Source of the DNA: Crambe crambe
Lineage: Eukaryota > Porifera > Demospongiae > Poecilosclerida > Crambeidae
Length of the DNA: 64,000 nucleotides
Direction: 5' to 3'
NCBI GenBank assembly: GCA_963924555.1
Contig: OZ004587.1
Location: 496,001-560,000 of the forward strand
Shown: one piece after another, positions 1-10,900 of the stretch
Numbering within the stretch: the stretch's first letter is position 1
How the letters are laid out: the number at the start of each line of letters is the position of its first letter
Notes under the pieces: generated by a model
Databases searched by the model: none
Told to the model about the DNA's origin: nothing
What the model saw: only the letters and a program-made list of their open reading frames with translations
Position numbers and translations under genes: made by a program

Positions 1-119
1 TTTTGTTTCGATTTTGTGTATCCCAAAGTTATGTGTCTGCTTATTATGGAAATGTTTAATCTTAACAGAGAAGAGGTGAGGGTAATTAGTATTATCATAG
101 TTAATTACACTATCTTCAG

Positions 120-1796
120 GCAGAACATGTTATGTACACCAAGAAAGTTAATCCCTGCCTACTTAAAGATACTTCATCGGGCACTGAAACAGGTTTGCAT
201 AATTATAGCTAATAACTGTTACGACTAATAATTGAAATAATACTATACTGAAGATACTTCTGGCCATAATTTACCATCACCTAAGAGTTCCTCGTCTGCT
301 CTAACTACAAGTAAACGGCATCGACAAGTACGTCTGGAAGCTGACAAATGTTATCGCAGTAATGCTGAAAAAATGAAGTTGCAATATGCTAAGCGGAAAC
401 AGCACTTCATCAAAACTTATATTTCTGGAGATGCTGTTACGGTACACATTCCTCGAAATGAGCGTTCCTGTTCAGATATGCCCCGATTACTGTGCCGTGT
501 TATAGAAGTGAAAAGAAAAAACCTTTATCGTCTACAGTAAGTATTAAAACCTGTATCACTCAAAATGTGTGCAGTCCTTATATGAGCCAATAGATGATAA
601 GTTAGTGGATTCATACAGTAGCCTGGTATAGCTACCATGCTCCTAAAGAATTCCACATCTGGTTTGACCAGACTAGACCAGCCAGACTCTGCAAAGTGTA
701 GTGCACAAACTGTATTTATCGATTATTACTCTATCAATTTTATAGGTGTGAGCATGGAATTCTATCTACATGTTATCCTGGTAGTGAGCTAATGCCATAT
801 CAAGGATCTCTCCAATTTCCTAGCATTAGTAAAGATAGCACCCACATCCCCACTATATCTTTAAGAGCAGCTTCATTGAAGACTAAGAGAGACAAGATAA
901 AGTGTAATTGTACAAGTACGTGTAGAAGGGGGAGGTGTTCTTGCAGATTAGCTGGACAGGAATGTTCCAGCCATTGCCATCCGAAGAATTCATCTTGTTT
1001 AAATAAAGATCTTGTGCTGATGAAGGTTGAACATTCAGTAAATAAGAAAAGTGTTAAAAGCAGTGAAGTGAAATCAAAAAAACGCAAAAAAATTGTACCC
1101 AAATCCCTCAGTATCACTGAGGAAATTCAAACTAATTGCTGTCTACAGGACAGTCATATTGAAGCTGCAAACCGATTTTTAAAGAATCAGTTTCGAAGCC
1201 AAGCTGGATTGTATAATCCTGTACATGGACAAGATTTTTCTTTCCCTATAACCAGGGATGCTTTCATACAAATTCTTCTTGTTAGAGGGAATCACTGGGT
1301 TACTGTTGCTGGTGTTTCGTCCTCACTAGTGCATGTATATGACAGTGTATATAATCATGTACATGATGATGTAAAGATCCAGGTGGCTGCGCTGATGCTT
1401 TCTGATGAACCTGTAGTGACCTTTAAACTTCACAAAGTGCAATTTCAAAAAGGTTCTCGTGATTGTGGACTGTATGCTGTGGCATATGCAACTGATCTGG
1501 CATATGGTAACGACCCTTCTAGTTATCGGTACAAGCAAGACAAGCTAAGGTCACACTTTATCGATTGTATAAAGAAAGAAATATTAACACCTTTCCCTCG
1601 GGATATAGCAATAACAGGGAAGCCAAGTTTAGAGAATGTGCCTATTTACTGTTCTTGCCGGCTTCCTGACAATGGGGAGGAGAGGATGGTTTGGTGCAGT
1701 CGATGTGGTGAATGGTATCACCAGTCATGTGAAAGAATACCTCCGAAAGTATTCCAAAAGTCCGATGTACTATGGGAGTGTAGTAAATGTATTTAA
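120..1796 (+). CDS. Ginger1-like transposon protein, C-terminal part (integrase tail, CXC, Ulp1-type protease, PHD finger)
   Basis: Three exons join in phase: 120-192, 254-536 and 746-1796, all with GT-AG borders; the 5' part lies left of the window. Exon 254-536 ends in a GPY/F-like integrase tail (a GDAV start, an IPRNERS core and a final YRLQ). The last exon holds, in order, a CXC-type cysteine cluster (CNCTSTCRRGRCSC), an Ulp1/C48-type cysteine protease core with His in NHWVTV, Asp in VYDS and Cys in RDCGLYA, and a C-terminal PHD finger (CSC, WCSRCGEWYHQSC, WECSKC). Ginger1 transposons are known to combine a Gypsy-type integrase with Ulp1 or OTU protease and PHD finger domains, and the order here fits. 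The integrase DDE core is not in the window. The visible part has no stop or frameshift, so this copy may be recent. A domesticated host gene is the alternative. Confidence 0.72.
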
Positions 1797-2215
1797 CCAA
1801 CCCTACTAGCTAATTATAATTTCCAACATTATACAGTACCAATAGATATTACTGTTTTATCAATAGCTAATCGTTGATTTTCAATGTGAATTGTGATTTC
1901 CAATGCTTCCGATGATTTCTTAAAATTTAATCTATGATATGGCCAGCCATTTATACATTATTGCATGCTCAGCGCAATTTATAAATAAATTATTAATGCT
2001 CAGTGCAGTTTATATGTATTTGTCCAGCCATCTATAAATTATTCATAAAATACTCAGCGCAGTTTATAAATTGTCCATTTCAATTATCTGAATTGGTAAA
2101 ATGGCCAGCCATTTATAAATTGTTGCGCAATTTATAAATCGTCGCGCAAATTATGAATTTATAAAATGCGCAGCGCAATTTATAAATCGTCACGATTTAT
2201 AAAACGCGCCCAACA
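1797..2215. repeat. Subterminal AT-rich repeats, probable right end of the Ginger1-like element
   Basis: Gene-free stretch made of diverged copies of a motif close to GCGCAATTTATAAAT, in both orientations and mixed with CAGCCATTTATAAATT. The copies become tightest at about 2120-2210. Such arrays are common just inside the ends of DNA transposons. The block stops at a plausible terminal ACA near 2214. The left end is outside the window, so this cannot be confirmed as an inverted repeat. Confidence 0.45.
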
Positions 2216-2391
2216 GAAAGCTTCCTTCAAAGGAGCTACAAACTATCCAAATAATCGTAGCAATAAGCATCACACCAACAGCATCAGCCAAACACGGACA
2301 CCTTTCCACGCGGTCGAATAGCCATTTTTAATAAAATTATGACGTAATCGTGCAAATAAAAGTGGGCATAAATTACCGCTGGCGTAACGAC

Positions 2392-4222
2392 TGTTTATAG
2401 TGTGGAGCAATCTGACTGTTTGTATGTAAAACCAATAAAAAGTTATACAAGTTTTATTGGCACTACTTTTCCAACTTTCTCCAAACTTGTCAACTTTAGT
2501 ACACCGGACATCTCGATGCAAATGGTCTGTTCCCAAAATTTTAAGTTGCTATCTGATCCACACAGTTTTAACTTTAATATGATATGATAAGATATGCACA
2601 AAACCTTGTCATAAATGAAATATGACTGTTTAAAAGTATAGAAATATCTGGTTTACAGCTTCAGACCCACTGTTGTGATGTCATCAAAACGTCAGGTGTA
2701 ATTTGATGCGTGGTTTGTGGCTACAGCTCAATAGAAGAGGTGGTCATTAAAATAACATGTCCCAGTCTATACATCACGTGAAGCCTTATGAAACATCATC
2801 TAGTGGTTTGTAGTGTGGTTTATCCTGACATTCCACAATCAGGTACTTAACGCATCTTAGTGTAAACTGATTGGGATGTAATGACATCTCTGCAGCACTC
2901 TGGGGTGGAATAATAGCGATAGAGTAGTTAGGGCCTGCATATCATGGAGGGAGAAGTTGCTATCATGTACACCAGAAGACAAAGACAGTCATGTAGGAAA
3001 TGTCAGACCTACATTCCTTTTGATGCCTTAAAGCTTAGCTATTGCAGCTTCTGTGAATGGAGTAGATGGATGAATAGCCAATGTGCATGGATTTATAGGG
3101 AGAACAACAAATACACATGCATAATTGTTCCTTAGTTAACTATTTAGTACACTAAACCTCATATCTCTCACGCAAAGAATTGAAAATGTTAGGAGAATCA
3201 GATCCATTATGTATGTATGTGAGTGAATAAAATAAGTCTTCCCAAATGTGTTCTTCAGTAATCTCGTCTCTATCTGTGCAGGTCTGATGGTGTGGTAGCT
3301 GTACGAGACCACATAGCTACCAGTGTTACTATGGATCATCATTCAAGATCATAATGCAGGCCCAGGCTTGATTTGAGTCACAGAGAATGTCGAGAAGATT
3401 GTAAGAAAGAGGGAACTGTATGATGACTGCCTCCCTATACACCCTCATGGGGTCTACTGGTCCACATCCACAAGTGAGAAAATGGGTGAGTGGCTATACA
3501 ATACCTATGCAGTTACCATAGCTACAAGGGGAGATGAAGTGGGCAGTCCATAATGCTTGTAACTAGGTATGCTGTGATTTATCCCTTCAATCATGTTAAA
3601 GACATCTACTACATCTGTCTGTTTAATTAAAGGGACATCCTCATTGTAAAACCATTGTCATACCAGACTACTATGTTGATGGACATTAGTGTTATCAGTA
3701 GCTAGTGCTTATTCTCAGGATGGGAAAGGAATGAACAGTCAGTCAGGGGAGAGATATAATGTTGCTAATTGCCTTTAGCTCTTGCCTTCAGCCAAATGAT
3801 GTGATGTGTGGGCAACTGTCAAATAGATAATTCACTTCTTGTGTGGGTGCATGAACCTCCAACCTCTGTATTTGCATGTGGTCCCTTTTAATAAAGATCA
3901 TTAGAGGTCAATGGACAAGCATACATCCAGCATCCATGCAAGTAAACAACATGCAACGATTCTTCTTGTGTGGGTGCTACATAACTACGTAAGCTTCCAG
4001 AATGTCATTGACTTTGCTGAATTGGTTTTCTACTGTTTGTCAGGAGATAATGTGGCCAAACTAGTTTCACGATGTAGTTTAAGAGTACGATTTTTATGAA
4101 AGAAAGCCATTAGAGCATCATGTCTAATCACGGGGCATTCTGGATGATGATAATGTGTATGAATAAAACTCGTGAAAAAAAATTTCAAAATGGTGCGTGC
4201 CAGAAAGCCTCTCACAGTTATT
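2392..4222. repeat. Non-coding repeat block at the start of duplication unit A
   Basis: No convincing gene. The block matches 41726-43206 nearly base for base, apart from short indels. It begins at TTTATAGTGTGGAGCAAT and is broken at its right end by the DIRS-like insertion. Small reading frames inside it are interrupted or differ between the two copies, so none is called. It carries the motif TACACCGGACATCTCGATG near 2499, a motif that is repeated near 41511 and 41832. Confidence 0.7.
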
Positions 4223-6855
4223 GGGCACTATAGCTACACCTATGACCTCCTCATTTTGAATGGAGGTTTATCTAGACCTGGAGGAGCAGAGACTAAGTTG
4301 TCTGGGGTAACTACACCACTGAAGGTGAGGGAGTGGAAGAAGGCATTGGAGAAACACCCAGGTGCCGATTTTTCCAGGTATATATGCATGGGCTGGAACA
4401 TGGCTTCCATATAGGTGTCAGGGGTGGATCATTCCAGAGAGCAAAGCAGAACATGCTGTCAGCAAGACAAAATCCACTGGTAGTGGAGGAGTACCTGCAG
4501 AAGGAGCTCACACAGGGTAACATTCTGGGCCCGTTCCCACAGTCAGCATTGCCAGAGGTGCACGTCAATCGGTTTGGCTGCATTCCAAAAAAGCACCAGC
4601 CAGGGAAGTGGCGGTTGATTACAGATTTATCATATCCAAGGGGGCTTAGTGTGAATGATGCCATTGATCCCAAGCTGTGCTCGTTGTCCTACATCTCGGT
4701 GGATAAGGTGGCAAGGGCAGCAATGAGTTTGGGAAAGGGGGCACTGCTGGCAAAGGTGGACATTAAGTCAGCCTATAGGCTGGTCCCAGTTCATCCGGAG
4801 GACAGGCAGTAATTGGGCATGGAATGGGGGGGGGACAGCTATTCGTAGATGGCATGTTGCCCTTTGGCCTGCGGTCAGCCCCAAAGATATTCACGGCACT
4901 GGCTGATGCATTAGAGTGGTGTGTGACACAGCAGGGAGTGAGATACGTGTTCCACTACCTGGATGATTTTGTGGTTCTGGGTCCACCGGGGACAGTGATT
5001 TGTGCCAACAGCCTGGAGATGCTGGAGAGAGTCTGCACACAGCTGGGGGTGCCACTGGCTCCTGAGAAGAAGGATGGTCCTGCATCGAGATTAGTGCTTC
5101 TAGGGATAGTGATTGACACCGAGAAAAGAGAGCTGAGTCTACCGCCAGAGAAGTTGCAAAGGTTGTTAACAGCAGTAGATGTGTGGATTGGGAAGAAGTG
5201 GTGCTCCAGGAGAGAGCTGGAGTCATTGATTGGCACGCTGCAGCATGCATGCTCAGTGATTAAGCCAGGCAGGTCATTCCTGAGGAGGGCAATCAAATTA
5301 CTCTCAGTAGCAAAGCAGCCACATCATCACATCAGGCTGAAGAAAGAGTTTAGATCGGATATGATGTGGTGGAAAGTATTTGCAGGGCAATGGAATGGCA
5401 CTGGCATAATAGTGACAGAAAAGGGGCCTGATATAGTGGTGACATCAGATGCATCAGGCAGCTGGGGGTGTGGTGCACGGCAGGGATCCAAGTGAGATGG
5501 GATGAGCAAGCAGCGCTCAAGAGCATAGCAGTCAAGGAGTCGATACCCATCATTGTTGCCACAGTGGTGTGGGGTAGTGAGTGGAAAGGAAGGCGTGTCA
5601 GTTTCCATTGTGACAATAGTGCAGTGGCTGTGCTGAAATCCAGGTCAAGCCGTGACCAAGATCTCATGCAGCCGTTAAGGTGCCTATTTTTCTTTGAGGC
5701 TAAACACCAGTTCCAGCTCTCATTCACCCATATTGCAGGCATAGATAACGAGAGGGCAGATGATCTATCACGGGATAGGCTGGCGGGGTTCAAGGCGAGG
5801 ATCCCATGGGTGGATGATCATCCGACTGACATTCCTCCTCTTCTTTTGCAGTGGCTACTCCGTCCACATCAGGACTGGACATCACAGAGCTGGATCCAGC
5901 AGTTCGGTTCTTTTGCGGGAGAGGTGTGGCTGAATCCACACAAAAAACCTACACCTCAGCACTAAAGAGGTTCGGGTTTGCTCTTATATCCCCATTCCCG
6001 GTATCTGAGGATATACTCTGCTATTTTGCTGCATATTTTGCATGAGAAGGATTATCTCCGGGTACAATAAAGGTGTACGTGGCAGGCATTCGTCACATGC
6101 AGGTTACGCTAGGGCTCCCAGAACCAAAGGAGTTCTCATCATTACCATGGCTTAGGTTGGTGCAGGAAGGGATTAAACAGACGCATGCTCAAAGGGTGGT
6201 GGGAAAGGATAGGATATGTCTCCCCATCACCCCTGCAATATTGGAGAGACTGAGGACACTTTGGATGGGGGTACGGACGAGTGATAACATCACACTGTGG
6301 GCAGCTGCATCCCTCTGTTTCTTTGGGTTTTTCAGGTCGGGAGAGATAACAGTCCCATCCATAAGGGGTTTCAACCCAGCTCACCATCTGGCATGGGGGG
6401 ATGTATCTGCAGACAACAAAGTCAAGTCAACGATGTTACAAATCCACCTGAAGAAATCCAAGACAGATCAACTGGGCCGGGGTATGGACGTGTATGTGGG
6501 TAGGACAGGCTGTCCAGTAGAGGCCATTTTGGCCTATATTGCGGTCAGGGGAGACAGTAGTGGTCCATTCTTCAAGTTAGGGGACCAGACTCCACTGACG
6601 AAAGCGAAGTTCATTGCAAGAGTGAGGCAGGCCCTACTGGCACTGGGGCTGCCATACAACAATTTCGCTGGTCACAGCTTCAGGATAGGGGCAGCAACCA
6701 CAGCGGCTGAGAGAGGATTAGAGGACTCAGTCATCACAAAACTAGGGCGGTGGAGCAGTGCAGCATTCCTGTCACACATAAGAACCCCGAGTAAGGAACT
6801 AGGGAAGCATGCTCACAGACTTGGTTCCTACAGCCAGTCACGAATCGATACCTGA
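4223..6855 (+). pseudogene. DIRS-like polyprotein pseudogene (RT, RNase H, tyrosine recombinase)
   Basis: The RT N-terminal part starts near 4225, shifts frame near 4380, continues to a stop at 4810-4812 and resumes in the same frame to about 5495. RT landmarks are VDIKSAYR, PFGLRSAPK and the catalytic YLDDF box. After a frameshift near 5490 an RNase H-like part follows (SDASGSWGCGA, FHCDNSAV, ADDLSRDR). The recombinase begins near 5860 in another frame, has a stop at 6043-6045 and continues to 6855. It keeps FFRSGEI (Arg) and GHSFRIGA (His, Arg). The catalytic tyrosine expected in the usual YIRTP box is His here (SHIRTP). At least two stops and two frameshifts plus this change make it inactive. 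Family assignment is firm; the exact clade is not. Confidence 0.85.
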
Positions 6856-7487
6856 AAATAATAATAATAGCGTATGTATAGCTAGAGTGTGTAAGAAACT
6901 ACATGCCTATGCAGATGTCATCCTACACTATTAAATGTTTCTGTTTCTTGGGTTTTTCTACAGTTTCGGGTTTGGGGAGAGGAAGAAGTTCCTCCTTGGA
7001 CCAATGGGCCCAGATACTGGACCCAAAATACCCCCAAACGTATCGGAAAGAAAGGAAAGAAAGTAGGCAAACCAATTAAAAGGCAATCTAAAAGGGAAAA
7101 GAGTGAAAAGATAATGGCAGGTCACCAAAAACTTACCAAGATAAAACTCCTCAAGGGATAGGCAGTCAAAGAAGTCGTTGGTGGCAAGGACAATAAGGAC
7201 AACGAGGATAAGTATGGTGCACTAGTTGCTGGCTACAACCCTATGCCAAAACGTTAGCACATTGGGCAGGGGTTGTGATCGGGAGAAAAGGGTGGGGCTA
7301 CGACGGACCATTAAATGAAGTTTAATCCCACAGATTCAAACGCAGTTAATGGGAGGAGTATGGGGAGGGGCCAGTAGCTAGTGCATAAGGCAGAGATTGG
7401 TCAATCATGGGCATGCACAGAGGGGTTGAAAAAAGTTTGCGAAAGCAGGGCAGCAGTAGCTATCATTGCTGGAACAGGCAAGTGGAG
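4223..7487 (+). mobile_element. DIRS-like (tyrosine recombinase) retrotransposon, dead
   Basis: Insertion in unit A, absent from the same place in unit B near 43207-43270. The coding order is reverse transcriptase, RNase H, tyrosine recombinase, as in DIRS/Ngaro-type elements; there is no room for a methyltransferase. About 630 bp of non-coding sequence follow the recombinase (6856-7487). No target-site duplication is visible, which fits recombinase-mediated insertion. About 60 bp present in unit B at the site are missing here. Confidence 0.8.
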
Positions 7488-7947
7488 TTGTGTAGTTAGA
7501 ACATTGTGTAATTATAGTGTGTGGAATCGATTCTTGTGGTTTGTGGTCAGTTAATGTAATTATGATCTTGTGGTTGTTTTGGTGACTGTATTAGCGATTC
7601 TCAGTGTGTGATTGTTTATGATAAATTGATAAATTGTTCTAGTGAGAGATCCTCCACATAAAAGGAAAATACTATTCCTAAAGCCCAATAGAGTACAACT
7701 GCGTCATTAAGTCACCACGGAGATGTCATAATAATCACACGTAGCCAGTACCATTCATTTCACTCTTCCCAATAGGAAAATATTTAATAGTCCAAAAAAG
7801 TTCTTGTCACAAAAATTAATAAGTACATTACTAATTATGAAATTCTGTTAGCATAAAGTGTAGAAAAAGCTACAGCATAATTTCAAGATAATTATAGTGA
7901 AAGCACAAATGAGCACAAGACAATAGTGGTGAATGAGGAGGGAAGTG
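7488..7947. other. 3' flank of the ankyrin exon, unit A
   Basis: Gene-free. It is duplicated at 43260-43791 and again at 44040-44577. It would hold the 3' UTR of the minus-strand Death-ankyrin gene; no clear polyadenylation signal decision was made. Nothing else is recognised. Confidence 0.5.
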
Positions 7948-10900
7948 TCATTGTTTAGTGATTAAGTATCCCACCACCTCACTGTGACCCTTCTCTAGGG
8001 CCAACTGGAGTGGTGTCTCGTTCAACTTGTTCTTGATGGTTGGGGGGCAACGGATGTGTTCAATGAAATGCTTGACGACTGCAAGATGACCATATTCGGC
8101 TGCTGCATGGAGCGGAATGTCTCCATTCACATCTTGACACATCGAGTTGCATCCCTTGTTTTGGGTTAAGTAGTTTACGATGGAGAGGTGTCCATACCTA
8201 GCTGCCATGTGAAGAGGTGTGACATTATCGTCATCCAGACTGTTGGGGTCACAGCCATGCCTCTCAACCAAGTCGATGACGAGGTGGAGGTGACCCTCTT
8301 GAGAAGCAGAATGGAGTGGTCGTCTTCCTAATTGACCGGGAAGATTAGGACTGCAATGCATGACATTTATTAAATAGTCCACTACATCACTATGTCCATC
8401 AAGGGCTGCATTGTGAAGTGGTGTGTTGTTATGATTGTCTGTACTGAGTGGATGACACTTTCTCTCTTCACATAAATACTTGACAGTAGATAAGTGTCCT
8501 TTCTGTGCAGCGAGATGTAGGGGGGTGGCTTGATCGTTGTCTCTACTGGCAGGGTGACAGCCACACTCCATTATGAAGAACTTGACAATGGACAAGTGAC
8601 CCTCCTGGGCAGCATCAAAAAGAGGTCCTCTACCATCACTTACAAGATTGGGGTCACATCGACAGTCTTTGATGAGATACTTTACGATATCGATGTGCCC
8701 ATTGAGAGATGCTAAGTGGATGGGAGTGGTATGGTGTGAGGTGGAGTCTGAAAATATGTCCTGAATGGACATGTACTGAAGCATCTTCTCCATCAAATAC
8801 TTCACAATTTTTAAATTTCCACCTTGGCAGGCTCTATGTAGAGATGAGTAGCCATATTCATCCTGGTGGAGTGGATCCATTTGATGATTTTCTACTAAAT
8901 ACTGGACTGTCGAGAGATGCCCCGCTTCAGCTGCTGCGTGGAGAGGTGTCGTTCCCTGCCACCCTGAAGGTGCAGGGTTGCATTGAACTTGGTCGATGAG
9001 GTACTTGAGCACCTCCAGTCTGCCGTAGTCGGCTGCAACGTGCAGTACCGTATCACCATTCCTATCCTCGGTCAAGGGATTGAGCCCCTCTGTGACGAGA
9101 CGCTTGACTTGTTGTAGGTTTCCTTCTTGGGCTGCACGGTGTAGTTGTTGATCGTGCTCTGTTGCGGTGCGTGCTTGGTCTAACATGTCGAGACGTGGGT
9201 CGTCGAAGTCTCTCCCTCTGTTGTCCTGTGACATGAGGGAAGGAAAATGTGACCGTAGTAGTAATAATTGTGGTTTTGTGTTCAGTTATGTGTAAGTGGA
9301 TTGATTGTCTGTCTGATCTATCTATGATGGATTGTAGTGGGGTTATATGAATGCACACTGCGCGGGTTAGCGCGCGCAAATTTTTCTACTGACCACGCCC
9401 ACTTTTTAGAGGCCACGCCCACTTTTTATTCACCACTCCCACTATCGATTGACCACGCCCACTTTCGATTGACCTGGGGGGCAAACCAAGCTCGCTTTGA
9501 AGACCACGCCCACTTTTAGCTCACTATCGATTGACCTTGGGCAAATCAAGCCCGCTTTTGAAGACCACGCCCACTTTCGATTGACCTGGGAGACCACGCC
9601 CACTTTTAATTCAAAACACCCACGCTCGTTAATGAAAGGAAAAAAATTTTGCTAAATAAAAAGGCCATGTAGGGTTAGTCTGTACTTTAACAGTTTCTAT
9701 CAACAAAAATCAAAATAATGCTGCCTTCAATAATAATCCCTACATCACTGCCTCCCACCAAGCTGCTTTGAACGAGCATTTTCTATTCCAACCAACAAAT
9801 CTGAGTTTAAAAGTGTGGATGTTATACCAAGGATAAAATGACTCCATCAACCCTGCAAGACCTTTCATCTGCAAGTCAATCGTCTTCTGGAAATTCTACA
9901 GTCTGTTTTCATTTGACATTCCCCTCTACCCTTCAATCAAACAGATGCTCAGGTAAGAAAATACCGTAGTACAGTGATCCCTTTTCCCTTTCAGTATAGA
10001 GAAACATTTTTTATAGTATAATACCACTCTCACTATAGCTACTGATGTATTCCAATTACTGCCAGATACATTATTGACCATATAATTATACCCTTCTAAT
10101 TTTCTTTGGATATTATGTAGGACCTACTAGCAACCAACAAAATTATTCTCTACGAGATCCTCCTCCTCTGGTTTCTAACTCTTTAGCTGCAATGTATGGC
10201 AGCTTAACACAATATCCTCCTCAATTTCTAGTTCCTTACATGAACGTTTATTGGCTTCTCCTTCGCCTTCCAATCATAGCACCCCACTATTACAAGAACA
10301 TCCGGTGAGCTCTTCACATCCATCAATATCTCCCACACTGGTGAGCTCTCCACCTACGCTTGCTTCTTCTTCAGGTCCAACCCTTTCTCAGATATCTCTC
10401 ACACTGGCTTCTTCAGTGAGCTCTTTACATCCAACCCTTCCTCAGATATCTCCCACACTGGCTTCTCCTATAGTAAACCCGTTAGTGCCCGCTGGGTTAA
10501 TCCCAGAGGACCTCTCTGATATTCTTGCTGCCCCACTAGAGGATGCAGCTATTTCAAAAAAATCTACTAAAAGAATTACAGGAGTTAGAGCTCTAACTGC
10601 AGATGACTTTTCTGAAATGCTGTTGGAAGAGAGAAAGAAAAAAAAAGAGAAGAGGCTGAAAAATTGAAGTAAGATAAGAAAGAAGAAAGGGAACGTAAGA
10701 AAAAAGAAAGGGAAGAGAAGAAAGAAAAGGAGGCAAAGAAGAAAGAAAGGAAGCAGAGAGAGAAAAGAACGCAAAACGCAAACGGAGCACTCTGTGACAA
10801 GGCTGTTGTGTAGTGATGATGAAGACCCTCCACCTATACAAAGTCCTTCTACATCTCACATGACATCTGCAAAAGATACCAGTGAGTCTGACCCGGGAGC

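Noticed and set aside
4333..6855. Possibility that the RT-bearing block is a live gene
   Set aside because: Stops, frameshifts and loss of the recombinase tyrosine rule it out.
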